Shown: positions 43,943 through 52,571 of the stretch, piece by piece
How the letters are laid out: the number at the start of each line of letters is the position of its first letter
Position numbering within the stretch: the first letter of the stretch is position 1
Assembly: GCA_020072645.1 (NCBI GenBank)
Contig: JAIQGK010000008.1
Span: 1-64,000, forward strand
Direction: 5' to 3'
Source: Terriglobia bacterium
GTDB taxonomy: Bacteria > Acidobacteriota > Terriglobia > Terriglobales > Acidobacteriaceae
DNA: 64,000 bases
Translations under genes and position numbers: made by a program
Notes under the pieces: generated by a model
What the model saw: only the letters and a program-made list of their open reading frames with translations
The model's database searches: none
What the model was told of the DNA's origin: nothing

Positions 43943-44944
43943 TTACACCATCTGTGTCCCCCACAAATCATGCAGATGAATAATTCCTTCCACCGTCCCG
44001 TCTGCCTGCGTCACCACCAGCGACGTAATTTTTTTCTGCTCCATGATGTTCAACGCCGTCATCGCGAATTCTTCTGGGCGAATCGTCTTCGGGTTGGCCG
44101 TCACGCAATCGCCGGCGGTCATACTAAGCACGTCTTTGCGTTTCTCCAGTAGCCGGCGCAGATCGCCATCGCTGATCACGCCCAGCAGTTTGTTGTCTTC
44201 CATCACGGTTGTAATGCCCAGACCCTTGCGCGACATCTCATAAATCACATCCACCATCCTGGTGGACCGCTCGACGCGCGGCACCGCAGCGCCGCTGTGC
44301 ATTAGCTGTGAAACGCGCGCCAACTTTTTACCCAGCTTGCCGCCGGGATGCAAATGCGCAAAATCTTCTTCTTTGAAGCCACGTTTTTCTGAGAGCGCGA
44401 CCGCCAGCGCATCGCCCAGCGCCAGCATTGCCGTGGTTGACGCCGTAGGCGCGAGTCCCAGCGAACATGCTTCCTGGTCGATGGAACAATCCAGAGCCAC
44501 ATCCGCCGCCTGCGCCAGCGTTGATTTTTTGATTGAAGCCGGTTTATGTGAGTTTTCCGGATAAAGCCTGTCGCCCGTGATCGTAATCAGCTTGCTGCCG
44601 ATCCTGCGGATCGTGACCAGCAATTGCAGGATTTCTTCCGTCTCGCCGCTTGAAGAAAGCGCCAGGACCACATCGCCGCGGACCAGCATTCCCAGGTCGC
44701 CGTGTACGGCCTCTGCCGGATGCAGATAAAGCGCCGGCGTGCCGGTAGAGCTGAGCGTGGCGGCAATTTTCCTCGCAATGATTCCGCTCTTGCCCATACC
44801 CGTCGCAACCACACGTCCACCGCAGGAATCCAGGCATTCCACGGCCCGGACAAAGTCCTGCGCCATTGGCCCGTCAATGCGTTCGGCCAATTCGCGCAGC
44901 GCTTCCGCCTCAATGCGCACTACGTTGGATCCAGTGGATTTCAC
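43943..44944 (-). CDS. kdsD: D-arabinose 5-phosphate isomerase (SIS + CBS domains)
   Basis: 333 residues if read from GTG 44944, giving the usual family length; the frame stays open to 45007 but that extension has unlikely composition. SIS domain: VVATGMGKSGIIARKIAATLSSTG, HPAEAVHGDLGML and LSSSGETEEI. Two CBS motifs follow (about residues 200-330: MSRKGLGITTVMEDNKLLGVISDGDLRRLLEK, then the TALNIMEQKKITSLVV segment). It converts ribulose-5-P to arabinose-5-P, the first step to Kdo. The start is not supported by a strong ribosome binding site. Confidence 0.9.
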   Translation of the reverse strand: MKSTGSNVVRIEAEALRELAERIDGPMAQDFVRAVECLDSCGGRVVATGMGKSGIIARKIAATLSSTGTPALYLHPAEAVHGDLGMLVRGDVVLALSSSGETEEILQLLVTIRRIGSKLITITGDRLYPENSHKPASIKKSTLAQAADVALDCSIDQEACSLGLAPTASTTAMLALGDALAVALSEKRGFKEEDFAHLHPGGKLGKKLARVSQLMHSGAAVPRVERSTRMVDVIYEMSRKGLGITTVMEDNKLLGVISDGDLRRLLEKRKDVLSMTAGDCVTANPKTIRPEEFAMTALNIMEQKKITSLVVTQADGTVEGIIHLHDLWGTQMV

Positions 44945-45000
44945 TCGAGAATAATAGTAGCAGTTCGCGGCGAAAAATCGCCGCTCAAGCAATTGGCAGA

Positions 45001-45075
45001 ATAGCAATTAGCATTCAGGCAAAAGCCGAATGTCCCCCTCGATAACCTTTGCCAATTGCTATTTGTTAATTGCTG
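45001..45075. repeat. Dispersed intergenic repeat words
   Basis: The gap upstream of kdsD is filled with AGCAATTAGCATT, CCAATTGCTATTTG and TTAATTGCTGG words on either strand, related to those near 43760 and 55168. No promoter could be picked out within it. Confidence 0.4.
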
Positions 45076-45079
45076 GACG

Positions 45080-45787
45080 CTATACTTCCACCACACGATA
45101 CGGGCACGGCGGATTCTGCGCCATCAAAATTGACAACGCAACATTGTGGACTGGGACGCCACCAATGGTTTTGCCATCGGGTTTGCCATGGTGCGCATGG
45201 CCATGGAATGCAACCACTGCTTGATGGCGATCAATTACTTCAGCCAGACGCGAGCTGCCCAGGAATGGAAAAATTTCCTGACGTTCGCCCTCCACGGTTT
45301 CGCAGATTGGAGCATAGTGGGTGACAATCACAATCTTCGGCGTGCGTAGCATGGTAAGCGCGCGCTCCAATTTGAGCGTTTCGTCCAGGCTCGCCTGGAC
45401 AAACGCTTTAATCTCTTTTTCGCCGAAAGCTGTCAGCATGCCGCGGCCAAACCCTCCGGGAAAGCCTTTGGCGCCGGCAAATCCCACGCCATCTCGTTCA
45501 TAGCTGCTGCCATCCAGCACTTTGATGCCCTCGGTGGTCATCATCTTGATCAGTTCCGTTTCCTGGCCGCTCTCGTAATCGTGATTGCCCAGCACGGCCA
45601 CAATGGGAATACGCAACCGCACCAGTCCATTCAGGAGAGAATGCATCTCTTCCGGCTTGCCGTAATTGGTAAGATCGCCGGCAATCACCAGCAGGTCAGC
45701 CTCGTCGCGCACACGCGACAGTGGCTCGCGTATGCGGTCATAGCTCTGCGGCGTAAAGTGCAAGTCTGCTGTGGCTGCAATTCTCAT
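45080..45787 (-). CDS. Calcineurin-like metallophosphoesterase
   Basis: 235 residues. The di-metal motifs are in order: ATADLHF, VIAGDLTNYG, VLGNHDYESG, IVTHYAPI and FHGHAHHG. The N-terminus MRIAATADLHFTPQ is the start of the fold, so the protein is a single cytoplasmic domain. The phosphodiester or phosphomonoester substrate is unknown. It lies 46 bp downstream of a nucleotidyltransferase-like gene on the same strand, perhaps in one transcript. Confidence 0.85.
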   Translation of the reverse strand: MRIAATADLHFTPQSYDRIREPLSRVRDEADLLVIAGDLTNYGKPEEMHSLLNGLVRLRIPIVAVLGNHDYESGQETELIKMMTTEGIKVLDGSSYERDGVGFAGAKGFPGGFGRGMLTAFGEKEIKAFVQASLDETLKLERALTMLRTPKIVIVTHYAPICETVEGERQEIFPFLGSSRLAEVIDRHQAVVAFHGHAHHGKPDGKTIGGVPVHNVALSILMAQNPPCPYRVVEV

Positions 45788-45833
45788 AGCTTAGTGAAAA
45801 TTATTTGAAGTGACAGTTGAATATCGCCACCTT

Positions 45834-46652
45834 CTAGGCCGCTTCTTTTTTCTCCCGATGGATCAGTTCGGCTTTTTCGCGAAGCTCTTCCAGGATATTG
45901 CGCTTCCCCCACTCGGCCACGTCAATGGCAAACATCTTGTCGTCAATCAGGCTGCCGCGAAAGTTTGCCCCTGTATTCGGGTGCGCCAGCTCAACGCTGA
46001 ATCGCTGCACCAATTCTTTCCATATTTCCGGAGGCACATAATCGGAATTTGCCGGATAAATATAATGGTAGAGCACCAAGCTCCAGAACAGCATTTCCCA
46101 GTGATCGCCAATAAGGCTAATCAGCCGCTGCCAGTTAAACTTGCCCTTGGTACCGTAGATCACGTGGCAAATGTCCGCGCCGTCAAAGCGTTCGCGACGC
46201 GTGACAAAAAGTTTTGACGCAATCAACTCTTCCGGCGCCAGCACCCGCACGGAAAGCCCAAATACTTCTGAGCGGCTGGCGTGCCGAATCCATGAATAAT
46301 CCACTCGCAACACCGCGTTGCTCATACCCGTGATCAGGTCAACAAAAAAGCCGTCGCGTTTGGCTTTGGCCAGCCACACGGAATCCAGGACTTCGGTTTC
46401 AAAGCCATCTTTTTCCAGCAGCGTTAGCGCGCGCCCTACTTCCTGCGCGGGAAGAAAAAGGTCCAGGTCCTTGGTGTCGCGCCAGATTCCAGTATGCTCA
46501 TGCAAAGCAAAGGCCCCGGATATTACGAAGGGAACGTGATTGCCCTCCAGCAATTGGATTATTTCGCGAAACAGAGATTCCTGCTGCTTGCAAAATACCG
46601 GAGGAGTCGAAGAGCTTACCGGCAGCGCTATTTCCCGGTCGTCAGGCATCAC
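45834..46652 (-). CDS. Nucleotidyltransferase-fold protein
   Basis: 272 residues. The opening LLEGNHVPFVISGAFALHEHTG followed by RDTKDLDLFL is the helix-turn and D-x-D pattern of the polymerase-beta-type nucleotidyltransferase fold. GFFVDLITGMSNAV supplies the third acid and LAPEELIASKLFV is the usual following helix. The C-terminal half is helical with an acidic/basic end. Related proteins include AbiEii-like and aminoglycoside-type nucleotidyltransferases, but no antitoxin-like partner is adjacent. The acceptor is unknown. The start could be either of the two first Met codons. Confidence 0.75.
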   Translation of the reverse strand: MMPDDREIALPVSSSTPPVFCKQQESLFREIIQLLEGNHVPFVISGAFALHEHTGIWRDTKDLDLFLPAQEVGRALTLLEKDGFETEVLDSVWLAKAKRDGFFVDLITGMSNAVLRVDYSWIRHASRSEVFGLSVRVLAPEELIASKLFVTRRERFDGADICHVIYGTKGKFNWQRLISLIGDHWEMLFWSLVLYHYIYPANSDYVPPEIWKELVQRFSVELAHPNTGANFRGSLIDDKMFAIDVAEWGKRNILEELREKAELIHREKKEAA

Positions 46653-46778
46653 GGATTAGATGGCCTTTCGCGTTGTCACGTTGTTGAACTACCCTGAAAA
46701 ATGCACCTTGGAAGGTAAGGGGTCTGGAACAGCATTTGCCCGCTAAGCATCTAATATGGAAGTGGTACTGGAGTTTCC

Positions 46779-47831
46779 ATGGCCAGGAAAGAGTCCGTAA
46801 TCGAGATAGAGGGCCGGCAAATCAAGCTGTCGAATCTGGATAAGGTCCTTTATCCCAAAGCTGGTTTCACCAAAGGCCAGGTCATCGATTATTACGTCCG
46901 CATTGCGCCTGTGCTGCTGCCTCATCTGGCCGACCGCGCTCTAACGCTCAAGCGCTATCCCAACGGTGTTGAGGGGATGTTTTTTTATGAGAAAAACTGT
47001 CCCAGCTACCGTCCCCCCTGGATGAAGACCGCCAGGGTCTGGAGCGAAGGCAATAATCGCTTTATGGACTACTGTGTTGTCGCCGATCTGCCAACGCTGG
47101 TTTGGCTCGCCAATCTGGCCGACCTCGAATTGCATACTTCGCTTTCGCGCGCGCCTGATACAAATCGTCCCACAGTGATCGCCTTCGACCTTGATCCGGG
47201 CCCGCCGGCCAACATTGTACAGTGCTGCCAGGTGGGCCTGTGGGTGCGTGAGATTTTTGAGCAGTTCGGCCTGCAGGCTTTTGCCAAGACATCTGGTTCC
47301 AAGGGCCTTCAGATTTATGTCCCCTTGAACACTGCCGTTTCTTATGCGCAAACCAAGCCTTTTGCCAGGGCGATTGCGCAGCTGCTGGAAGAGCGCCACC
47401 CCGATCTTGTGGTTTCCGATATGAAAAAAGCCCTGCGCGTGAATAAGGTCTTTGTTGACTGGAGCCAGAACGACGATTACAAGACTACAGTCAACGTTTA
47501 TTCGTTACGCGCTAAAGACCAGCCAACTGTATCCACGCCGGTTACATGGAAAGAGGTGGAAAACTGCTTGAAAAAAGCCGATCCAGAGTTGCTGGTTTTT
47601 ACTTCAGATCAGGTTTTGCAGCGGGTAGAAAAGTCGGGCGATCTTTTTGAGCCCGTTCTGAAGCTCAAGCAAAAGCTGCCTCCCCTGACGGCCCTGGGAC
47701 AGAATGGCCCTCAACCGGCAGCTTCAGCGGCAAAGGCGAAGCTTAAAGGGTTCCAATCTGCTCGGCCTGCTGGAAAAACTGCTTCCAAGACCGCCACCAA
47801 ACCAGTTAAGCGGAAAGCCCGCGCCCGCTAG
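46779..47831 (+). CDS. LigD-type polymerase/primase domain protein (NHEJ)
   Basis: 350 residues. The first 290 are a LigD PolDom: IKLSNLDKVLYPKAGFTKG, GVEGMFFYEKNCP, the catalytic acids in IAFDLDPGP, TSGSKGLQIYVPL, and KVFVDWSQND. The rest is a Lys/Ala-rich tail, probably DNA-binding. PolDom proteins add ribonucleotides at DNA ends during Ku-dependent end joining. Ligase and nuclease domains are absent, so those activities and Ku must be encoded elsewhere. GGAG lies 7-10 nt before the ATG. Confidence 0.9.
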   Translation: MARKESVIEIEGRQIKLSNLDKVLYPKAGFTKGQVIDYYVRIAPVLLPHLADRALTLKRYPNGVEGMFFYEKNCPSYRPPWMKTARVWSEGNNRFMDYCVVADLPTLVWLANLADLELHTSLSRAPDTNRPTVIAFDLDPGPPANIVQCCQVGLWVREIFEQFGLQAFAKTSGSKGLQIYVPLNTAVSYAQTKPFARAIAQLLEERHPDLVVSDMKKALRVNKVFVDWSQNDDYKTTVNVYSLRAKDQPTVSTPVTWKEVENCLKKADPELLVFTSDQVLQRVEKSGDLFEPVLKLKQKLPPLTALGQNGPQPAASAAKAKLKGFQSARPAGKTASKTATKPVKRKARAR

Positions 47832-48036
47832 TCCCTTACTGGTCGCACTTTTATTAACGGCCTGAAATCGCCTGCTTTCAGCCGGTATTCCTTGGTGTTT
47901 GCCCCATTCGTCCCCGCTCCGCATTACTTAAGGACAAATCCAGGCTCGCCCACTTGAATCCAGCTACAGTGACCATGTTCGCGCGGAAACATAGAGCAAT
48001 CCGGAACTCATTGGCATCAAAATAGGGGTGGGGAAA

Positions 48037-48447
48037 ATGGCTGAAAAGGGCTTTCAGATCGCGTCCCGGTTGCGTACCCTGACTTCAGAGCTGCGCCTGC
48101 TTGAGCGCGACTTGAAAAGTGGCACCATTTCCGACGATGCGGCCTTGCAGGAGTTTCGCCATGCTCTTGACGAAATCCGCATGACTTCATGGACGGCCAG
48201 CGAGCTGCACCATGCCCAGCCCGGGCGCAAAGAGCTGCTGGCATCGTTCCTGGCCGCCGAGCGAATCCGCCGTTTCGCGCAGATGATGCGCGACCTTTCC
48301 ATTGATATGGAGCATGAGGACGTAAACTGGGAAAGCGGCGGCATCCAGACCTTGTATGACGCCGTAACGCTGCTGCAATCGCGGCTCGACCGGCTCATCC
48401 GTGATCACCGCGCCGGCTTTCGCAACCTAAAAGACGAACAACGCTGA
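48037..48447 (+). CDS. Uncharacterised helical protein
   Basis: 136 residues from ATG 48037 with a purine-rich GGGGTGGGG upstream; GTG 48028 is an in-frame alternative. Nearly all of it is predicted amphipathic helix (LRTLTSELRLLERDL, LQEFRHALDEIRMTSW, FLAAERIRRFAQMMRDLSIDM). There is no signal peptide, membrane helix or known motif. It could be a small coiled-coil regulator. Its 3' end abuts the convergent aminotransferase gene. Confidence 0.6.
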   Translation: MAEKGFQIASRLRTLTSELRLLERDLKSGTISDDAALQEFRHALDEIRMTSWTASELHHAQPGRKELLASFLAAERIRRFAQMMRDLSIDMEHEDVNWESGGIQTLYDAVTLLQSRLDRLIRDHRAGFRNLKDEQR

Positions 48448-48448
48448 T

Positions 48449-49663
48449 CTAGCGAAGCGTCGCTTCCGCCACCTGCGCTCCGGCTGTCGCGCGCTGATGG
48501 CTTGCCGCCAGATGCTCCAGCGCGGCATTAATCCCGCCCGGCTTGTGTGGGACCTTTGCCAGCCGCAACCCCATCTCAACGCCGCTGAGCGTGCCTGCCA
48601 GCATAAGGTCGTTGAAGTGTCCCAGGTGCCCGATGCGAAACACCTTGCCACCCAGCTTCGCCAGCCCCGTGCCAAGTGACATATCAAAGGTGTCTAGAAT
48701 AAGTTCCCGTAGCTTGTCCGCATCATGGCCCAGCGGCATGGCAACTGCCGTAAGCGAACTGGAATATTCCTTAGGCTCTTCGCACCATACTTCCAGCCCC
48801 CACGCTTCCACGGCCGCACGCGTAGCTTTTGCATGGCGGTCATGCCGGCGAAACACATTGTCCAGTCCTTCTTCATGCAGCATGGCCAGCGCTTCCCGCA
48901 GCCCCCACAAAAGATTTGTCGCCGGTGTGTAAGGAAAGAAGCCTGACCGATTGGGCTTGAGCATCTCCTGCCAGTCCCAGTAATAGCGTCCCATTTTGGC
49001 CGACTTATTCGCCGCCAGCGCCTTTTCTGAAATTGCGTTAAAGCTCAGCCCCGGCGGAAGCATCAGCCCTTTTTGCGATCCACCCACGGTTACGTCCACG
49101 CCCCATTCATCGTGCCGGTAATCCATCGAGCCTAACGATGAAATCGTATCCACCATGAGCAGCGCCGGATGCTGCGCTCGATCCATGGCTTTGCGAATCT
49201 CGGCAATGCGGCTGGCTACTCCGGTGGAAGTTTCATTGTGCACAACCATCACGGCTTTGATCGCGTGCTGCTTGTCTTCTTTCAGCCGATGTTCGGCGTC
49301 CTCCGGCGGCGCGCCGCGCCGCCAATTTCCCGGTACATAATCAACGACCAGCCCATGCCGTACGGCGACATCACGCCACAGATTGGAAAAGTGCCCGGTT
49401 TCAAACATCAGCACTCGATCACCCGGAGAGAGCGTGTTCACAATCGCCGCTTCCCACGCACCGGAGCCAGACGCAGGATAAATTACGACCGGTCCTTTGG
49501 TCTTGAAGATCGATTTCACTCCTTCAAGCACTTCAGCGCCCAGCTGCGCAAACTCCTGTCCTCGATGATCAATCACAGGGCGGTCCATCGCGCGCAGAAC
49601 ACGGTCAGGAACGTTGGTTGGTCCGGGAATCTGTAGAAAATGGCGTCCGGTATGAATCGTCAT
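48449..49663 (-). CDS. Class V aminotransferase (serine-glyoxylate/alanine-glyoxylate type)
   Basis: 404 residues, PLP fold type I, class V. It begins HFLQIPGPTNVPDRVLRAM; PLP-binding segments are PASGSGAWEAAIVN, VVHNETSTGVA, MVDTISSLGSMDY and the lysine in TVGGSQKGLMLPPGL. The family catalyses transamination between serine or alanine and glyoxylate or hydroxypyruvate. The best guess is serine-glyoxylate aminotransferase because of YYWDWQEML and the FFPYTPATNLLWGL region; exact specificity is not decided by the sequence. Confidence 0.88.
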   Translation of the reverse strand: MTIHTGRHFLQIPGPTNVPDRVLRAMDRPVIDHRGQEFAQLGAEVLEGVKSIFKTKGPVVIYPASGSGAWEAAIVNTLSPGDRVLMFETGHFSNLWRDVAVRHGLVVDYVPGNWRRGAPPEDAEHRLKEDKQHAIKAVMVVHNETSTGVASRIAEIRKAMDRAQHPALLMVDTISSLGSMDYRHDEWGVDVTVGGSQKGLMLPPGLSFNAISEKALAANKSAKMGRYYWDWQEMLKPNRSGFFPYTPATNLLWGLREALAMLHEEGLDNVFRRHDRHAKATRAAVEAWGLEVWCEEPKEYSSSLTAVAMPLGHDADKLRELILDTFDMSLGTGLAKLGGKVFRIGHLGHFNDLMLAGTLSGVEMGLRLAKVPHKPGGINAALEHLAASHQRATAGAQVAEATLR

Positions 49664-49795
49664 TTCGTGTCGCTCCGCTCCAAACCGCTTGGGTGCTTCG
49701 TGGTTCGGAAAGTTCTTGCTGCGCCTGTTAACATCGCGCAGCTTTTATTAAAACAGTTTAGATCAATCTCGATTGCAGATGAAAAAACGCGCCTG

Positions 49796-49821
49796 TGTGG
49801 CACAGGCACTCTTGCCTGTGC
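49796..49821. repeat. 26-bp dispersed repeat, copy 1
   Basis: The sequence starts TGTGGCACAGG and ends CTTGCCTGTGC. It contains the inverted repeat GCACAGGCA/TGCCTGTGC and is identical, base for base, to 50734-50759. The two copies bracket the gene at 49839-50477. Confidence 0.9.
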
Positions 49822-49838
49822 ACAATTTTCACTTGTGA

Positions 49839-50477
49839 TCACCCGATTTCTTCCACTTCCTCCATATCTTCTTCTTCCGGCTCAAAATCTACCTTGTCCA
49901 CGTTGCTCATCGCCACTTGTAGAACGTAGGCCAGCTTTGTGGCCACTTTTTCGTTCAGTGTGCCATCCACTAGGCCTTGCGCTGTCTTGTTAAGCGCCAC
50001 CTGGATTGAATTCGCGTCGTCCAGCGCCGGCAGGCTGAACTTCGTCGGACGCGCAGCCTCCATCGCCAGGTGCATGTTGCAATACTTCTGCCCTCGCACC
50101 TTCGGCGCCCGGCAGGCCTTACCGCCGCTTTTGGGATACTCGCATCGCGGCGCACGGTTCGCCTTCTCTAGGTTGTCCCGCAGCATCGTGAACACATCGT
50201 GCCGCTCGCCGTCAGCCAGCTTGGCCGCCGCCCCTATTGCCGGATTTTTCTCCAGCAGCTTCTGGCATGCCGTAAACGTCTCCCCCAGTTGCGTAAACAG
50301 CCGCGCAGCCTCGGTTGAGGGCCACTGTTCCTTAAGTTCTTCTTGCTCCTCCCGCCGTCGGCGCTCGTCCCGCATCCTGTCCACGGCCCAGTAGTCCTCA
50401 GTGGTCTTGGCCTTCAGATACACTTCCCATTCTTCGTCGCTATACCCATTAGCACCGCTCTCTTTTGCTCTTGGCAT
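49839..50477 (-). CDS. Uncharacterised protein with a C-x-H zinc-like motif
   Basis: 212 residues. The N-terminal half is highly charged and helical (RMRDERRRREEQEELKEQW). The centre carries CEYPKSGGKACRAPKVRG followed by QKYCNMH, a C-x9-C-x9-C-x2-H arrangement like short DUF5763-type zinc motifs. The C-terminal helix region ends in an acidic tail (EEEDMEEVEEIG). Function unknown. Its last codons and stop lie within a 17-bp sequence (49837-49853) repeated at 50548-50564. Confidence 0.6.
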   Translation of the reverse strand: MPRAKESGANGYSDEEWEVYLKAKTTEDYWAVDRMRDERRRREEQEELKEQWPSTEAARLFTQLGETFTACQKLLEKNPAIGAAAKLADGERHDVFTMLRDNLEKANRAPRCEYPKSGGKACRAPKVRGQKYCNMHLAMEAARPTKFSLPALDDANSIQVALNKTAQGLVDGTLNEKVATKLAYVLQVAMSNVDKVDFEPEEEDMEEVEEIG

Positions 50478-50733
50478 ACCGCCTCCTTATGGTCATCCAA
50501 TCAAGCTCATTAGGACTGTTTCCGATCACCCGATGTCCCGATCACCGGATCACCCGATTTCTTCTACCCCCACCCGCCTTTTTCCGCCTTTTGTTGCAAA
50601 CAAAGGCACTTCTTCCATTCGACGCTCGCATGGCCCCTGCGTGGCCCTTGGGCGACGCTTGGGCCACCCTTGGGCCACCCAAGGGCCACCCAATCCCAAA
50701 CCCAATTCCAATCCCAAATTCAATCCTGAGCTT

Positions 50734-50759
50734 TGTGGCACAGGCACTCTTGCCTGTGC
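50734..50759. repeat. 26-bp dispersed repeat, copy 2
   Basis: Identical to 49796-49821 and in the same orientation, 938 bp away. Confidence 0.9.
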
Positions 50760-50842
50760 TCCTGGTTGACAGGGAATAAATCGCCTTACGTCTTCCGCGA
50801 CCTCTCAGCCATCGGCTGATGGGCCGTAGCCCAAAAACACGA

Positions 50843-50866
50843 ACACCCGGCCCAAAGGCCGGGTGT
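50843..50866 (-). terminator. Hairpin, terminator-like on the minus strand
   Basis: A perfect 10-bp stem (ACACCCGGCC, 50843-50852, with 50857-50866) closes a CAAA loop. On the minus strand it is followed by TCGTGTTTTTGG. It may end the SEFIR gene transcript 230 bp upstream. Confidence 0.6.
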
Positions 50867-51095
50867 GAACTGGATATTCAACGCGAATATTACACGAATA
50901 TGTTATGCAATGCAAGCAATTTTCGCGCGCATTAAAACACTAAGCTCGTCGTCCAAGGATCCATACACGAGTGCAGTTGCTGTGGCAGAACGGTGCGGAG
51001 GTAGGGTTGGAGAAAACTCGGTCTGTTTGCTTGGGACGTATTTCGCGCATCAGGTCCAACGATTCAAAGTTTCTGCAGATCACTGCTCGCGCCGT

Positions 51096-52277
51096 TCACT
51101 TCTTCTTGTTCACTCGCCTGCTTCTCTGTTGCCTGTGCTGTCGTTTCCCAAATGGTGTGAAAGAACGTTCAACACTGCCCATTCCGAGAACTACTGCGTC
51201 CGGGTCGTGCTTTGGGTCAATGTCACCAGCCTGCCGGAAATGGATCGTGTTTTTGAAAATCCCCAGTTCCAGCATCGGTTTCACGGAGGAATCATCTGAA
51301 GACAGTACTCCTGGAGCCAAGGTGTACGTCTTGTAATGCCGATACGCCTCTTTGAAATATTCTAAGTTTTTGGAGCCAGGTGCCGGGTTCATCCGATTTA
51401 TGCGGCTAATCATCGCGAATAGCGAATTTTCAACGTCAATCGAGAGTCCGGCAGCTCTGTACCTTTTCACGGTGTTCTCGAAATCAACACTAACGTGCAC
51501 CGTGTACCCGGGCCGTTCTCCTTTGATCTTACCTTCAATGATCGAGATACGCAGTTCTTCGAACTCATCATCTTGACCATATCGCTTGTGCCATTCTTCG
51601 AAAATCTGACGTGCAGCCTTCTCATTCCTGAATGCAAAGCCCAATACTGGTGGATTACTTTCGAACATGAACATAAAAGTTCCCTGCCACTTAGCCTCGT
51701 TCCACAGATCCACGTTGATCGGGCCTGTCATATACATGGACAGGTCGGTCTTGACATCTTTCTTAGGCAGCGGCCGTATCGGCCCCAACCACGGCTTCTT
51801 TGCAGTTGGTCTGTTCAAGAGCCGAGCGTAGAGCTTGTCATATCCCTCGGATGTGTCTACTCGATAGTGAGTCGCAGACTGAATAGGCGTAGGGATGAAT
51901 TGCTTATCATTGGCTCGAAGCAATACGGGAATGAACTTCTGGTTTATGCCCTCGTTGTAAAGGTGTTGGTAGATTAAGCCACCTTCCCATCGAACCCCAA
52001 GCCGCGTCTTCGGTGCAGCTTCACCCATTACCCCCCTGTAGTACTCTTCCGTAGAGACCACCAGGACGAACCGTGAATCACGGATTTTTTTGTCCATCCA
52101 TCTCGGCCAGCCCTCTGGGGGGGACTCTTCATATTGGTCAATGATGGCATCGATTCCTTCGGATCTAAGACGATCCGCGAACTCACGAACCGCCTTTATA
52201 TGCTCATCGCTGTCCCAGCTGTAACTTATGAATACTTCCCCGCGGGGCGCAACGAACGCGGATTTATCATCTGCCAT
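51096..52277 (-). CDS. SEFIR-domain protein with an unrecognised C-terminal domain
   Basis: 393 residues from ATG 52277 (an ATG at 52307 is possible; neither has a ribosome binding site). Residues about 13-155 are a SEFIR/TIR-like domain: EVFISYSWDSDEHI, FADRLRSEGIDAIIDQYE, PPEGWPRWMDKKIRDS, FVLVVSTEEYYR, and WEGGLIYQHLYN. A linker (KPWLGPIRPLP, about 161-171) leads to a second domain (about 175-370) with LWNEAKWQGTFMFMF, ARQIFEEWHKRYG and LRISIIEGKIKGERPGYTVH, which I do not recognise. The extreme C-terminus is strongly basic. SEFIR domains mediate homotypic assembly and bacterial relatives occur in defence-type proteins; the role here is inference. The codon use appears less GC-rich than its neighbours. 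Confidence 0.7.
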   Translation of the reverse strand: MADDKSAFVAPRGEVFISYSWDSDEHIKAVREFADRLRSEGIDAIIDQYEESPPEGWPRWMDKKIRDSRFVLVVSTEEYYRGVMGEAAPKTRLGVRWEGGLIYQHLYNEGINQKFIPVLLRANDKQFIPTPIQSATHYRVDTSEGYDKLYARLLNRPTAKKPWLGPIRPLPKKDVKTDLSMYMTGPINVDLWNEAKWQGTFMFMFESNPPVLGFAFRNEKAARQIFEEWHKRYGQDDEFEELRISIIEGKIKGERPGYTVHVSVDFENTVKRYRAAGLSIDVENSLFAMISRINRMNPAPGSKNLEYFKEAYRHYKTYTLAPGVLSSDDSSVKPMLELGIFKNTIHFRQAGDIDPKHDPDAVVLGMGSVERSFTPFGKRQHRQQRSRRVNKKK

Positions 52278-52571
52278 AACACAAACAGCATACGGTAATT
52301 CCGGCATGGGATTGAAGTCGGTGCCACTTTTCGCCCAGTGTTGGCAGAGAGCGGGGCCTCCTGATCCGGCAGAGGCGTGGGATCACCTCGCTACATGAAG
52401 CCAGCGCCGGAGGCGCGACGCAAAGATCGTATTCAATACCGCGCTTCTTCAACAACGCAATAAACTCCTCTGCCGATCTCGCGGCTATCCGTGTTAATCA
52501 GTGGTAAGGTTTGCCTTTCTAAATCCGCGACAATCCGCGTTAATCAGCGGTAGGAAGTTTTTTGCTTTTGC
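52278..52571. other. Intergenic region upstream of the SEFIR gene, with a possible coding remnant
   Basis: About 294 bases. The minus strand between roughly 52370 and 52475 can be read as EEFIALLKKRGIEYDLCV, which looks like real protein sequence, perhaps the end of a broken transposase-like gene, but the source family is not identified. Bases 52487-52554 hold two dispersed repeats. Confidence 0.35.
52487..52554. repeat. Two copies of the ATCCG(T/C)GTTAATCAG(T/C)GGTA repeat
   Basis: Copies at 52487-52509 and 52533-52554 differ at a few positions and are 46 bp apart. A related sequence lies at 14536-14567. Confidence 0.75.

Larger units (their letters stand above)
50478..51095. other. Repeat-rich intergenic region
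   Basis: 618 bases with no supported gene. It holds several GATCACCCGAT/GATCACCGGAT words (50524-50564), tandem-like GGGCCACCCTTGGGCCACCC sequence (about 50637-50690), copy 2 of the 26-bp repeat (50734-50759), a hairpin (50843-50866), and a less structured stretch before the SEFIR gene's 3' end. Open frames here are low-complexity. Confidence 0.5.

Noticed and set aside
45834-46652. Toxin-antitoxin system of the AbiE or MNT/HEPN type
   Set aside because: The nucleotidyltransferase fold is present, but no antitoxin-like or HEPN gene is adjacent; the neighbour is a metallophosphoesterase.
50550-50747. 65-codon minus-strand frame in the repeat region
   Set aside because: Low-complexity Leu/Gly sequence generated by short repeats; its end resembles the neighbouring gene's end only because of a shared 17-bp word.
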